Below, one piece after another: positions 46,045 to 57,879 of a stretch of DNA of 64,000 bases. Position 1 is the stretch's first letter; each line of letters starts with the position of its first letter. A program made the translations under genes and the position numbers. Location: positions 62,001-126,000 of the forward strand of contig RBKR01000029.1 of NCBI GenBank assembly GCA_004835665.1, given 5' to 3'. The stretch is from Phoma sp. XZ068 (Eukaryota; Ascomycota; Dothideomycetes; Pleosporales; Didymellaceae). A model generated the notes under the pieces. It ran no database searches. It was not told the DNA's origin and saw only the letters and a program-made list of their open reading frames with translations.

Positions 46045-47076
46045 ATGCCCGACGTCCCTAAACAGCAGAGAGCAGTCCTCTTTAACACTAAAACAAATAA
46101 GCTCTCTTTTACTAACTCTGCTCCGGTAGAGGTTGCTGCAGACGAGCTGTTGATCAAAGTCCATAGCACCGCTATCACCAACGGCGAGCTAACATGGGGA
46201 TCATTCGTCAACTGGCCCGAGGAGCAAATTCCCTGTTATGATGTCAGCGGAACCGTACTTTCTACATCGACTATATCTGGCTCATCCCACCGCTTCAAAG
46301 AAGGCGACAAGGTGTTTGGAAGAATCGCAGCGAACCGCCGGGGCGCAGCTCAGGAGTATGCCAATATCCTACCATCTGAAGCTGCATTGGTACCCAAAGG
46401 TCTCGATATGGACAGCGCTGCATGCATCCCAATGAGTGCGCACACAGCATGGCAGGCGATATTTGAGAAAGGGCTTCTGACCGGCTCCTTCACGCCAACC
46501 TCCGTACCGCACGTCAACAATGCTGGCGAACCTGTCCTCAACCAAGCAAGGGGTAAACGTGTTCTCGTATTAGGTGCCGCTGGCGGCGTAGGCTTATTGG
46601 GTGTCCAGTTTGCCAAGCTCGCAGGCGCATTTGTCGCCGGCACAGCAAGTGCGAAGAATGAGGAGTTTCTCAAGGGTCTGAATGTCGATGAGGTCATCGA
46701 CTACACAAAACTTTCCGTCGCCGAATATGCTTCTTCCCACGATAAATTCGATATCGTCTTCGACTGCGTAGGCGGTCGGTCAATGCTCGACGGCTGGAGT
46801 GGCATCAAAGATAATGGAGTTTATGTTTCTGTCGTTCCGGGTTTCAAAGAACCTGATGGTGGCAAGCCGGCAGGTGTGAGGACTGAGTGGTTTGTCATGG
46901 AGCCAAGGAGTGAGGAGCTGGCGGGGATCGGCAGGTTCTTCGAGAAGGGTATGCTGAAAACAAATGTGGATAGTGTGTGGAAGCTTGAAGAGTTTAGTCA
47001 GGCGTTTGGCAGGACTGCCTCTGGGCATGCAAGAGGGAAGGTTGTGCTTAAAGTCAGTGATGCGGGACAGCAATAG
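46045..47076 (+). CDS. Medium-chain dehydrogenase/reductase (quinone oxidoreductase-like)
   Basis: Intronless, 343 aa; the start chosen is ATG 46045 (MPDVPKQQRAVLF), the first ATG of the frame. N-terminal GroES-like domain (about residues 1-140), then a Rossmann domain with VLGAAGGVGLLG at 174-185 for NADPH. The structural and catalytic zinc ligands of classic alcohol dehydrogenases are absent, so it belongs to the zinc-free quinone reductase/enoyl reductase side of the family. Such proteins can act as stand-alone enoyl reductases for HR-PKSs or in detoxification of enones. No damage seen. Confidence 0.88.
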   Translation: MPDVPKQQRAVLFNTKTNKLSFTNSAPVEVAADELLIKVHSTAITNGELTWGSFVNWPEEQIPCYDVSGTVLSTSTISGSSHRFKEGDKVFGRIAANRRGAAQEYANILPSEAALVPKGLDMDSAACIPMSAHTAWQAIFEKGLLTGSFTPTSVPHVNNAGEPVLNQARGKRVLVLGAAGGVGLLGVQFAKLAGAFVAGTASAKNEEFLKGLNVDEVIDYTKLSVAEYASSHDKFDIVFDCVGGRSMLDGWSGIKDNGVYVSVVPGFKEPDGGKPAGVRTEWFVMEPRSEELAGIGRFFEKGMLKTNVDSVWKLEEFSQAFGRTASGHARGKVVLKVSDAGQQ

Positions 47077-48872
47077 CTCTAAATGCTACGGGATTTCATT
47101 CGTTGCAAAACTCCAGATGTTTTAGCTACTCGCCCGCATATCTGGATTGGAAGGGGATAATACCCTTTAAGCGTCAGCAATGCATTAGATATAGTTTCTA
47201 CTTGAAGCGGCCGCATCACAATATCAGACACTTAGTTTCGAGCCTGAATTCAAGCGTGGAATCGGTGTTGGATGAACAGCAGCCTAGTCAAGAACATAAA
47301 GCGTCAGCGAATAAAGCCATCACTGCAAGATGACCTACGAGACTGGGTTACTTTCGAGGCCATTGCGTATGGTAGAATATCTACTCGTCACCTCGGTACC
47401 ATATTGATGCAGTTATAGCGTCAGTACTACTTAGCTGGGTTGAGAGCATAGTTTACAATGGTACTCTCTACAAGTCTTGACTCCATCATCTGGTTAAAAA
47501 ATGACGATGTTGCGCTTACTTGGCTCGAGCAGGTGTCCGATTGTTTTACCAAAGGAAAACTTGAGAAAAAATTCCGGCTCTAGTTGTTAACAGCCAACTG
47601 CAACAACAAGATTATGCGTTGATCAGGCACTGCAACGACAATAAGATGATAAGAATAGTTTTCCCCTTCACGTCCATTTTGTACACTTTGGCTGTTAGAC
47701 ATAGCCTGCTGCAAGCCACTCGCAACACCCAAGTAGCCCACAATTCGCTGTCACAGAAGCCAGTGCTTGCAGCTGGAGGTGCACATCCTTCGATCCTATT
47801 TTGTATGCCTAGCTATCCTCATTCACAGCAATCAGCCTCTTCAGCACCTTTGACTCATCTGGTACACAATCCCTTCGAGCCCAATGTCTAATTCGAGCGC
47901 TTCACCAATACGCAGTCAGAGCCCCCTATGTCTCAGTTTCTTTCCTCTCTCATTCTATCGGCTTGGACTGGCACAAGATGAACAGGCTGTAGTAGTATGC
48001 AGTGAAATACTCAGCTCTTACAACTTAGATATGACAGGCCCCGCAGTGTGCTTACTCCTAAGCATGAGTAATAATCAGGTCAGTAAGCCGCTTGGCGTGC
48101 AACAACATGAGCAGGATTAGAGGTGGTGTGGGTTTTGACCTTCTCGCCCCTTTAGAGAAGCACGCATCGCATCTACAAGGAGACGAAGCAGGCTGATGAG
48201 TCGAAAGAGGATAATGTTAAGATTCTCAGGTCTGTTGATGAATTATAAAATAGAAGTGTTGCAGAAGAAGGTGCTGCGTGGTGGGAGACAAAAGAGGGGC
48301 AGCACGAGAACGCCGAGAAGGCCGTCCCCGTACAAGCAACCAGACACAACCTTGAGGCCTGGAACAGCGTCAAAATCGAGCTTGCGGTCTTAAAAGGCTT
48401 GCAAAATAGTACCAAGCAGGCAACCGTGAGGCTTCAATGCCTCTTCCAAAGCAGAAGAAGCGTGCACGTTGTGATGCGGGTTGGGTAGTTTTCCAGTCAC
48501 ATAGTGCTCCGCAACTTCACAGCTCATGTAAGATCCTGCGGCAGCAAAGTGGAACTATCGAAAAAGCTTGAGTCAGACTATTTGCCGCATGGGCATACAG
48601 AGCACGCCGTCTTTGAGAACACCATCGTGCGTAGCTCTACAACGTCATCTTTGCGGTGTTGGTGGTGGCCGTCGCGTGCATTCGGCGAACGCCTTTGGCT
48701 TCCGGTGGGTACCGGTAAGGCGGTACGGGTTGTACCCGCTGCTCAAACGCGTCTCAACAATGTCGGTTGGCCGGATGCCGACACTGCGACATTCAAACGA
48801 GCGGAGCCTAAATGGCCTTCGGTAGTGTGCCAGCACGAAAGCGTTGCACTTGCTCTAGTCCAACACATCATA
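47077..48872. other. Intergenic upstream of Zn2Cys6 gene
   Basis: About 1.8 kb. The frame of the downstream gene is open from 48504 but the earlier ATG would add about 120 residues of low-complexity sequence that does not resemble regulators. Nothing else recognised. Confidence 0.5.
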
Positions 48873-50828
48873 ATGGAATACCCTCCGCTAGAGCTTCCTC
48901 CCACATCGTTTTTGCAACGATCTCTTCGTCGCGTCGCGCTTGCATGTATACAATGTCGTGCACGAAAAGTGCGCTGCGACGCCACACTGCCGAGCTGCAA
49001 CCGCTGTCTCGCTGATATGAAGACGTGCAAGTACCAAAAGTCGCGTCGTGGTGGGCGACCTCGTCAGCGAGCGGCCCCTCCAAGAAACATGGTAGAAGAT
49101 ACACCGGGGGCCTCCGAACAAGACCACCAAGTACAATGGGATAAGATTTCCGCGACGGCTGACCAGACCTTGGGTAGCAACTCATCCAGCACAGGAACAG
49201 CGGGAAGGTCGTCGCGGAGCGATTCTGACACTGTGATACACGTGTCAAATGGGGACGGCATTACACTTGGTGCTACTTATCTTACACAAGCGCAGGTCGA
49301 CCAACTTCTGACCAAGTATTATGTATTTTTCCACGTCGCACATCCGTGTGTGCTCCCTAGATGGTCGCTTCTGCTTCGGCTCACCAGCGAGCCAGCTGCA
49401 TCCGACACCTTACTTCCAGTTTTGCTATACATCGGTTCCATCTTTACCAACATGATCGACTCAAGACTCTTGGCGGAAGCTGCATCCCAAGCTGTCTCTG
49501 CAGCACGACTGCGCTTGAGACCGCTGGACCCGTACTACATCCAAGCATTACTTCTGTATGCTATCGCAGTGTACTGGTGTGGTGAGCCAGAAAGAGGGCG
49601 AGATCTGCTAAACGAAGTCATCTGTGGGGCGCTTTCGTTGGGAATGCAGAAGATGGATTTCGCATCACGGTACGGCCAAGGCGATCCGGTTCTACAAGAA
49701 AGCTGGAGGCGTACATGGTGGATGATCTACATTACCGATACACATATTGCAGGCAGTACCCACTCCTTTCCCACTCGGAGCGGAGCTGTGGAGATTACCA
49801 CTGGCCTTCCTTGTGAGGAGCACAATTATGATTCTGGTGTAAGGTCTCTTCGATGTTGGGACAGATGAGTGGCAGACTTACGCGTTACAGAATATTCCGC
49901 CGCCAGCGACTTTGCGTAATTACGGGGTTCGCGAATTCTCTGACGTAGAGTTCTCATCATTCGCTGAACTGATTGGCTTCACCCAAGGCATCAATCGAGC
50001 ACTAGCGATGCAACGCATGGGCGGCATCGAGAATGCAAAAGTGATGGCGGAGACCGCAGATAACACGATGATGGCATGGTGCGCTCTTCTCCCCGCGTCA
50101 AAGAGAAGGATTCTTCGAGAAGATGGAAGCGTAGACGAGCATCTTTTCAAAGCCAACATACTCATGCACGCGTACGTGAAATTCCATCTCAAGGAAAAGC
50201 AACGGCGACTGATTCGTTGCAGTTATATTGTTGATCTGCACCGCCAATTATCCGCACTGAAGTACTTTCCCATCGAATCCGTCTCAAAATGTGTCCCACC
50301 CCCACCTCCCGATCCAAACGATGCCATCGAAGACGACGCCCACATCCACACCTCGAAGGTCCTGTTTTCTATTGAAAAGCTCAGTAGCCTTCTCACACTT
50401 CCAACTCGCTTCAGCGAGCACACTCCTTTCATTATTTGTACGATCACGTTGATGACCATTGCGCATCTTTCCGCTTGCTGTTACATCTTCAAGGAGCCAA
50501 GGCTATCGTTGGAGCGAGAAAAAATTCGGCTCAAGATGGGCGTATTGAAGATGCTAGGTAAGCGAGCTCTCTGGTCCCGTAGCTTAGAGGACACGCTGAT
50601 ACCGAACTCCCAGGTGAATACTGGCCTTCAGGGAAGAGAGAGTACCACGATATGGGCATCATTGCCCGAGAGATGCTTGCATTAAAAGACGAAGAGGTGG
50701 AGATACCCGAGATGACTGAAACGGTGCCATTTGATGCGCTGGCGTTCAATCTCGATTTTGATGTCGACTGGGCTTACAACTCTGTGGCAAATGCCAATTC
50801 AATGGGCTCCATGACGGATATCGTTTAA
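48873..50828 (+). CDS. Zn2Cys6 transcription factor with fungal-specific regulatory domain
   Basis: Three exons, 48873-49838, 49891-50557, 50614-50828; introns of 52 and 56 bp; 615 aa with consistent phases. Start placed at the ATG giving MEYPPLELPPTSFLQ just ahead of the zinc cluster. The cluster is CIQCRARKVRC followed by CNRCLADMKTC (C-x2-C-x6-C-x6-C-x2-C-x6-C). The middle homology region follows, with YFVFFHVAHP-like YYVFFHVAHPCVLP, WCGEPERGRDLLNEVICGAL, WRRTWWMIYITD and LPCEEHNYDSG across the first intron. A Pro-rich stretch PPPPPDPND lies near residue 460. It should be a nuclear DNA-binding regulator; targets unknown. Gene appears intact. Confidence 0.88.
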
Positions 50829-51538
50829 TCTTTGCAAATATTAACAGTACTGTGCAAATTATAGCGCGTAGTACTTGGGTCAATACCGAAGACACTGTAC
50901 TCGCACTTTAGGATGAGAAGGAGAGCTGTTAGAAACTCTGACCACGCCGCGTCGTTCGTGCTTAACATACCTTCAGCCTGGGCCTCCGCACTTACCCCTG
51001 CACATTTCGCACTTGCACAGTTCGAGGATGGTTATTTTTAATCAAGGCGCGACCAGACTCTTTGACAGTATCGATAGCCTACGTTTTTGTTCTGATGGTG
51101 TCATGACTTCAGGCCTCATTGGCTGCCACGCACCTAGAAGGTATCACAAGGCTTACGGTAGGTATCACAAGGCGTTAGCACTCTGCAAGCTCAGAATTCT
51201 GCATTACGATACAAATATATCCCAAATCAACTGTATGCCCGGCTGCACGTCTTTCAGCCTTCTTTCGTTTGCTCGTTCAGATGATCATGGCGGGTGCGCA
51301 AATCAACACCGAACTTCCAGTTGAAACAAACCCATACCAGATAGGTCCCATCGGAATTTCAGCGGACCTTTGGTTCCCGTTGGACAATGAAGTCGACAAA
51401 CCCACACTAGAAAGAGCCACTTCAACCCAGGTACATCGTGACGAAGCACCAATAGCCCCTCCTTGCGCGAAAGCAGATACAGCGGTGCAGGATACCTGAC
51501 AGCAGCAACGGACATCTCAGCACCGTCATCACATATCT
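50829..51538. other. Intergenic
   Basis: About 700 bp. Nothing recognised except a short direct repeat GGTATCACAAGG near 51140-51170. Confidence 0.5.
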
Positions 51539-53520
51539 ATGTCCGTGGCAACTACCACACCTTTACTGGACTCTGATAAGACTGAAGTGACGCCGAAGGG
51601 CTGGCCGACCGCACCAAGAGCTATTCGATCGCATTGGTGGAGAATAGTATCAAAGTACAACTTCGACCTCTTGTTATCTGTTTGCGCTGTGGCGTTCTTG
51701 GTCTTCGCAGTGATTGTCAGTATTTGCGATCAAACACCAGTGTCTGAGCACTTTGGAAGTACGAGGCTGTTACTGAACACAACAAAATATGTGAGTAGTA
51801 TAGGTCTACCTGCAATACACATTAGCTGATGATTGGAAGGGGCCAACGGTATTTCCAATTCTATTTGCCCTGATACTTGGGCGAGCGACGCACACTATCC
51901 TTCGCTGGCGACTTGAGCACGGCGAACGCATAGGAAATCTAGGTACACTAGCTGCAAGTACCTCACTAACTAGTACTGTGGTATCGCAATTTCAGATGCA
52001 TGCCATTAGCACCTTTGGTCTTGCCCTTGTTTCTGTATGGGCCCTATCCCGAATCGGTGGTCAAGCCTCACTTCGTCAAATGACTCTCGGCATCAAGAAC
52101 ATGACTCAACCAGCCACGGTCGACTACCTAGTTCACAACGGTCATGTAACTAGCTACATGAACAGCTATCAAGACGATCTATGGCAGACAGTCAACTCCA
52201 TGTTCCTTAGTGCCATCACTGCCTCAGTGGCGTCAAGGGCGTCACTTCTCGATACATGTGGTAACGTCAAGATACCAAGGATTGGACATTATGAGTCAGA
52301 GTTCACATCACACGATGATGGATGGTATGATACTAGTGGTGGAATATCCGATTCCTACACATCCGTGATTGGTATTCCCATCTCTGGTATGAACTCGGCA
52401 GATTTTGTCGACTACCAGACACGAATTCAAACAGTCTTCTTTCAGACCGTGTGCTCGCTTTCTACTTACCCTCCCGGATGGATTGAGAACGTCTTACCTG
52501 GTATCAAATTTTTCTCGAGTCCTGGTGCCGTCATCGCCTTCAAAAATGCAACTCAAAGGATCAGACCATACACCGATACAGCAGATTTGCCTGCCCTGAA
52601 ACTCCGATATTTCACAAGAAGTTGGGGCAGGTCTCCAAACTATGCGTTTGACTGCAATTTAACAAGCACGTATGTTGAGACCGAAATCACATGCCCGCTC
52701 AATACTACCAGAGTTCGACGATCCCGACTTGCTTCTCTCCCAGCAGACTAGACATTAATAGATCTGCCTCCACCTGACATTTCACCGCTGTTCCGTCAAG
52801 TGATGGCGAGCGTAAACAGCCACATACTTCAACCAACGTTGCTAGACAGGTATCTAGCAGATCCCGACATGTTTGTTTCACTTGGCGACAAGCCAGACAA
52901 GTATACTCTTCCATTCAATACGCTTATCACAGGTGTTCAATGCTTACTTCACTATTATGAATAGCATTTACACGGTTGCTGGTGGCCTGAACAACAACAA
53001 TGCGTACTTTTGGGATAAGACCCCATGCTTCGTTCCGTTGCATCGCGATGACACGAGCGATTCTCGTAAAAAGTCTGGAGACATATTATGGTTCCACTTT
53101 AACGAGACCGGCTGCCGCCTAAACGAAACCGGCTCTCTGAAGGCTAAAGTTTGGACAGCACTTGGTACCAAAAGCAATTCAACGGAGGTCATTGTGGCTC
53201 ACATGCCCTGGGTCATCACACTCTGCATAATTTCAATTGTGCTCATACTTATGAGCTTGCTATCGCCGTTAATATTCCTTGTCAAAGGCCCAGAAGTAAT
53301 GATCAATGTTTCTAGTCTGGTAACTCGACAAGATCCGTACATCCCTTTGCCAGACGGCGGTACGCATCTCAGCGCTTCGATTCGGTCGCTACTACTCAAG
53401 GGACTCGAAGTACGCCTCGTAGACGTTGAAAAAGAGTACGATTTTGGGTACTTGGTCATCGGCGCTGTAAATGGTGGTGAAGAAATAGCAAGAATCAAGA
53501 GGGGAAGATTGGATGAATGA
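51539..53520 (+). pseudogene. Fungal multi-pass membrane glycoprotein, frameshifted
   Basis: Exon 1 51539-51790 and exon 2 from 51840 (49-bp intron) encode a family of uncharacterised fungal membrane proteins: one helix near YNFDLLLSVCAVAFLVFAV, then GPTVFPILFALILGR, WRLEHGERIGNLGTL, VWALSRIGGQASLR, a long N-glycosylation-rich extracellular part, and a last helix near MPWVITLCIISIVLILMSLL with a cytosolic tail. Two breaks: an in-frame TAG at 52749-52751, after which the same frame stays open, and a 1-bp insertion near 52920, after which homology continues in another frame (RLSQVFNAYFT) to the stop at 53520. A 39-bp intron (52713-52751) could remove the TAG, but it is very short; the frameshift has no splice solution I could find. 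Probably a recent pseudogene, or sequence errors. Confidence 0.65.
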
Positions 53521-53978
53521 TGCTTGGACTGAATTTCGAGACTTTATCCTGGTAAATGAAAATAACGTTCTATAATAAGTAGAGTTTTGTGTCAAGAAGC
53601 TCAGTCCTGACTGGCCAGGTTGGATAAGGACCAGGCGCAGGCTATCTTCAAGAGCTGGTATGAGACGAGTTACAATAAACTAAGGCAGTCAATGGATTAG
53701 TAAGAGCTAGAAATCAATAACGGAGCTACACATACAGATGACAGTGGCTTATACCTACGATATCAGATCATCAATCGTTTAGGATATGAGAACAACAGAA
53801 ATTTCCAGAGCTAGGTAGATGTACAATTGCATGCTGAATATTAAACTTGATCTATAAGGGATCAATAAGGATTATAGCGTCATGTTTCTTGCAAATAGTA
53901 CGCAGCGTTCAAGGAATTGGTCGTGCAGAAAGTCGAAGACGCTCCCTCTTCATATTTCAAATCAAAACTCACCAACCA
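53521..53978. other. Intergenic between convergent genes
   Basis: 458 bp without recognised features. Confidence 0.5.
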
Positions 53979-55553
53979 CTAGACCAGCGAGGCAACGCTC
54001 TCCATAAATTTATCCATGTCCTTCGTTTTCTCGTTTTCTTCCCTTTTCAAATGCATCCCCTGGTTAGTCATAACGTTTTCAAAGGGGTCTTCTCTCATCC
54101 ATTGTGACCACTTCTTGATGACCTGAATGCATCTCTCAGGTGAGATCTCAAACCATTCAACATGCTCCTTCAAACATGCTCCACAGTCCACCCGGATCCT
54201 GCAGTGATCTAGCTCACTATGGCATAGAGCTTCAACACGGGGTGCGTTCGGGACCTTTTCTAAATCCTCCTTGGATAGAGGGTACATGAGTTTTGTCTCC
54301 CGGTTGCAATCGAGACTCCAATCTTTCTGCCTTTTGTCAAGTGCCGTGGTGTATCCAATTTTGACACAACCTTTATTACCCTCAACCTCGTACAGATACA
54401 CATAGCCCTCTATGTTTTGGTATTTGGCCAAGTTGCGTATAACAACCTTCTTCACCAGATCATAACATTCCCTAACATTTGGGACAGCGTCGAGTCTCGG
54501 GAGCCTTTGGAAAGGACTAGCATCAAAAGCTGACGGCCAGAACTTAGACGGACTGTGATAGAACTCGGGCGATAAAGAGCGCGTGTTCCTTGGAGTCGAC
54601 AGTTGTCCGTTGGGCCAGTCAGTCGCTATAATGACATCGGTACTTTCGGAGGCAGCTTCGCCTTTAATGGTTTCAGCTTCGTCCTCTACTAGAGATATGG
54701 ATAGATTGGCATCGCGAACATGTTCCCATTTGGATGTTTCAATGATGTTGACGATACTTGAGTTCCAGGTGCTGACCCTTTTGTATCCTTGTATGTCGAC
54801 GTGAGAAGCGCAATACATATTCGCCTCGAGCACTCTCAGGTATCCCTTGAGCAGTTCTGCATCCTCATAAACATCTGGTTGCAAGATTTCGTCGATGGTT
54901 TTGCGGCAATTTTGAACCCTTTGACCGCCGACTCTTCGACGGCAACGCTCCTGTTTCCGATTTATTCCTATACACTGCTGCTCTACCCGACCTAGCACCT
55001 TTTTAATCTGTTTTTCGACAATAAGAGAGAAGCTGGCAGAGTCTTGGGGGAAGACTTTAGCCCAGAGGTCGAGCCGATCTTCCTTAGCATATCCATGATC
55101 ATGAGACTGGCAATGTACAAGCATGACCAGCGCCTCGAGCTCTTCGTCGAGGGTTTTACTCGATTGCAAACGAGTTAGCATTTGGTCGAGTTGAGAGTAG
55201 ATTTTGGCTTGTCGCTTCTCAGATATTGGTCGTTGACAAGGCTCTCCGTTCAGTTTGCAACCACCACAGCGCCAGTCATCGAGTTTCAGTCGTTCCCTGA
55301 GGGTTTCACTGTCGAGTGCTTCGGTCTCTGTCTGATCACTGTCTTTTATGGAGGCCACGGAAAGCACGTTGCTGGCGAATAAGGTGCGGAGATCAGATTG
55401 TTCACCTTCTTTATGGTTACCAACCAATATTCTTCCTCGGGGCTCTTCGTTTGAACTTCCAGACTGCACTAGTGGAGTCACTGATGTTGAACGTCTGAAC
55501 CCGTCCTTGCATGAGATTGCTGCCCTTTGCGGAGGGTCGGTATTTAAAGACAT
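53979..55553 (-). CDS. T5orf172 (GIY-YIG-like) domain protein with duplicated Cys/His modules
   Basis: Intronless, 524 aa, ATG at 55553. The C-terminal domain (about 380-480) is of the T5orf172/DUF1766 type: GYVYLYEV (383-390) and CVKIGYTT (396-403) stand for the GIY and YIG strands, with R408 and E441 at the usual catalytic Arg and Glu places. The N-terminal half has two similar Cys/His modules: C99-x6-C106 with C148-x2-H151, and C194-x9-C204 with C248-x2-H251. These look like zinc-binding repeats. The domain family was first named from phage proteins and is widespread in fungi without a known role; nuclease activity is possible but unproven. A Ser/Pro-rich linker (about 290-350) joins the halves. 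Full length and undamaged. Confidence 0.82.
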   Translation of the reverse strand: MSLNTDPPQRAAISCKDGFRRSTSVTPLVQSGSSNEEPRGRILVGNHKEGEQSDLRTLFASNVLSVASIKDSDQTETEALDSETLRERLKLDDWRCGGCKLNGEPCQRPISEKRQAKIYSQLDQMLTRLQSSKTLDEELEALVMLVHCQSHDHGYAKEDRLDLWAKVFPQDSASFSLIVEKQIKKVLGRVEQQCIGINRKQERCRRRVGGQRVQNCRKTIDEILQPDVYEDAELLKGYLRVLEANMYCASHVDIQGYKRVSTWNSSIVNIIETSKWEHVRDANLSISLVEDEAETIKGEAASESTDVIIATDWPNGQLSTPRNTRSLSPEFYHSPSKFWPSAFDASPFQRLPRLDAVPNVRECYDLVKKVVIRNLAKYQNIEGYVYLYEVEGNKGCVKIGYTTALDKRQKDWSLDCNRETKLMYPLSKEDLEKVPNAPRVEALCHSELDHCRIRVDCGACLKEHVEWFEISPERCIQVIKKWSQWMREDPFENVMTNQGMHLKREENEKTKDMDKFMESVASLV

Positions 55554-56489
55554 GGGAAGTAGCAGGCCGTGCCCTTAATGAGGTTAATTACTTTCTTGCA
55601 CAAACCCAGCGACGTTAAAAAAAATAGAATGCTTTTTAGTGTATCAAGAGAATGCGGGGCTGATTTATACACTGTTGCCTAAATCTGCCGGTGTTATGGT
55701 TGTTCCGAAGTTGCTAATTATAAATCAGGTTTTAGGCGCCTAGACAAACCGAAAAGCTGCTTGTAACTCTCAATTCTGATGTAGTGTAGGGTTTTATTGT
55801 GCTGAGTGGCAGTCATAGCGTCTCGCTACGTAGGTTTTCTCGCCATGCAGGGAAGGACGTTGCACAATTTCGGGGTCGCGCACACATCCCTAGGTATCAA
55901 TGATATCTGATCAACATAGATCAGTAACCTATGCCGCGACTGCCGTGTGTACTAGGGGTATAGAGCCTAAAAGATGAGACTTCGGAAGTATCCACTATGT
56001 CGAAATCTTAGATTGTTCGAATTGGCAAGCTTGACTGATTGCCATGCTCCTGGTAGCCTGGCTCAGGGTTCCAGTGCAGTCAGACGGGCTTTTTTCAGCA
56101 CTGTCTTGCACTGTCCACACTGTGACAGAATCGGCTCCAAGCCCAGCCGTGGCGTGGCAGCGATGTCAGTGAATATCGCTACGTTCGTTCAACTTTGCCA
56201 GCCATTCCAGCAGAGGCAATGATTTTAGACCGTGACCTGGCCAAGTATATGGCGTTGCGTTTTCCACATCATTTGTAACTGCCGTGGACATTCTCACACT
56301 GCTATTGAAGTACCAAGAACCAGGGGGCAGTACTGAATCCATCGTATAACCCTTGCTTGTACCCCCCGTTATTGTAGTATAGGTGTAAAAGCTATTCTCA
56401 GAGTAAAGAAGTCTTAAAGTACTACCCTACTCCTCTCTAGAGTTATTTAATCTCTAACAGGGCTACTAATTGGCCTTCCATATGATGTG
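55554..56489. other. Intergenic
   Basis: About 940 bp. Only chance frames; the start contains the promoter of the T5orf172 gene. Confidence 0.5.
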
Positions 56490-57879
56490 TTACAGCACAT
56501 GTGGTGGTTGCATGCTGGACTCGTGGTCGAGCGAAGAGTGAGAAGTTGGTAATCGGTCCATCTCTATGTTGGACGTGTAGCTTTGCTGACGACCACGATC
56601 CAACGTTGGGTATATAGAATCTGGGCTTAAGATCTTCTCCATACTGTCGCCCGAGTCGCGGTGTGTATCTGAAGTGACTGGCTTTTCTACTTGCGGGGGC
56701 GATCTTTGGCTATCGATGCAATTCCGCGAGTGTGTTTGCGGCAGGTCACTCTTGTCGATGAAGATGCTTCTCCAGGAGTTGCTCTGAACATCTTTGTAGA
56801 GGGCCGAAGATGGCACAGCAGCGTTGTTGCCCTTGGTCGACTGTTGCTGAGACGACTTCGAGCGCGACCGTGTCCATGAATCAGCCTTCAAGATTTGTTT
56901 GAAGAATACTCTCAGCGACGGTGCATTCGCGCACATGGATCCGACATGGAGTTCGAGCAGCGACCAGAGCCAGATATCATTTGAAACCCATGTAGTGTCG
57001 TAGGTCTCAAAGAAGAGCCTATAGGTGCTGTATGTGCGCATTGCACCAATTGCCACTGTAGAATAGCTTATTGCGAAGATGCCATAGAGTGCAACTTTCT
57101 GGCGGACTGGCATTTGAAGATTCCAGCAGAGTGTTGTTGGCAATAGAGCAACGATAAAATCCTGGACAGTGGAAATAATTCCATGTGCAACTGTTTCTGC
57201 GCCTTCGTTTATACACTTGAACTTGTAGCCTTGTGCGACGATAGTTGGGTTCAATTGATTCCAGAACGCAGAGACTGGTCTGCACATGAAGATTGGGATA
57301 ATAGCGAATGCAAGGCTGTAAGCACCAATGATAGCAATAGTGGTGCGAATTGTCCAGCGGAAACTTGGTGATACGGCGCGGGACGAAAGTCTGCGGTAAA
57401 ACAGCAAGACGGATAATTTTATCAGTCCTGAAGCGAGAGAGAAGAGACAGTACATAGCCATGACAAATTGTCGCTGTACTGCAAAGTAATTGAACTCGAC
57501 GTCCCATATGTGCCGGTTGAACTGATAGACTTCCGACACTGAGTGAAGTTAGCAATGGCTTACCAATGGCGTACAGTAAACTAACTCAAAGGAATTATAA
57601 CGGTCAGTGCTAATGTCGGAATCTATACGCATCAGTAAGAACACGGTCAAACATAGATGAATTGCATACCACGGCTGCCAGCATGAGCCAGTCATCCCAT
57701 CCAGCGCTGTGTTGCATACGAATACGAACCCAAAGCCGTACCAGTAGCATTGCGATGCTGATGGGTCCGAATATGCAAGAGATGAAGAGCACATACTTCG
57801 GATGGGTGGCAGGATTGTCGTAGTTGGGTGCGGGCCATGATAGGACCACTGGAGGTGGTGGATGAATGCCCCCGGGCAT
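56490..57879 (-). CDS. SAT4/PTH11-type rhodopsin-fold membrane protein, second copy
   Basis: Three exons, 57879-57670, 57622-57586, 57538-56490, with two 47-bp introns (the second with a TTGCTAAC branch site) around a 37-bp micro-exon; phases agree and give 431 aa. Family marks: PNYDNPATHPKYV at the N-terminus, GWDDWLMLAAV, KLSVLLFYRRL, a long loop with CRPVSAFW, ATLxLxVGS-like ELHVGSMCANAPSLRVFFKQ after the last helix. About seven hydrophobic segments, then a hydrophilic Ser/Gln-rich cytosolic tail of about 120 residues. Distant paralogue of the protein at 9789-11103. Apparently intact. Confidence 0.87.

Noticed and set aside
48130..48480. Plus-strand stretch reading like coding sequence with one TAA
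   Set aside because: No recognised family and the peptide is low in hydrophobic structure; not enough to call a pseudogene.
48504..48872. N-terminal extension of the Zn2Cys6 gene to the ATG at 48504
   Set aside because: The extra sequence has no similarity to regulators, and an ATG just ahead of the zinc cluster at 48873 gives the usual layout.
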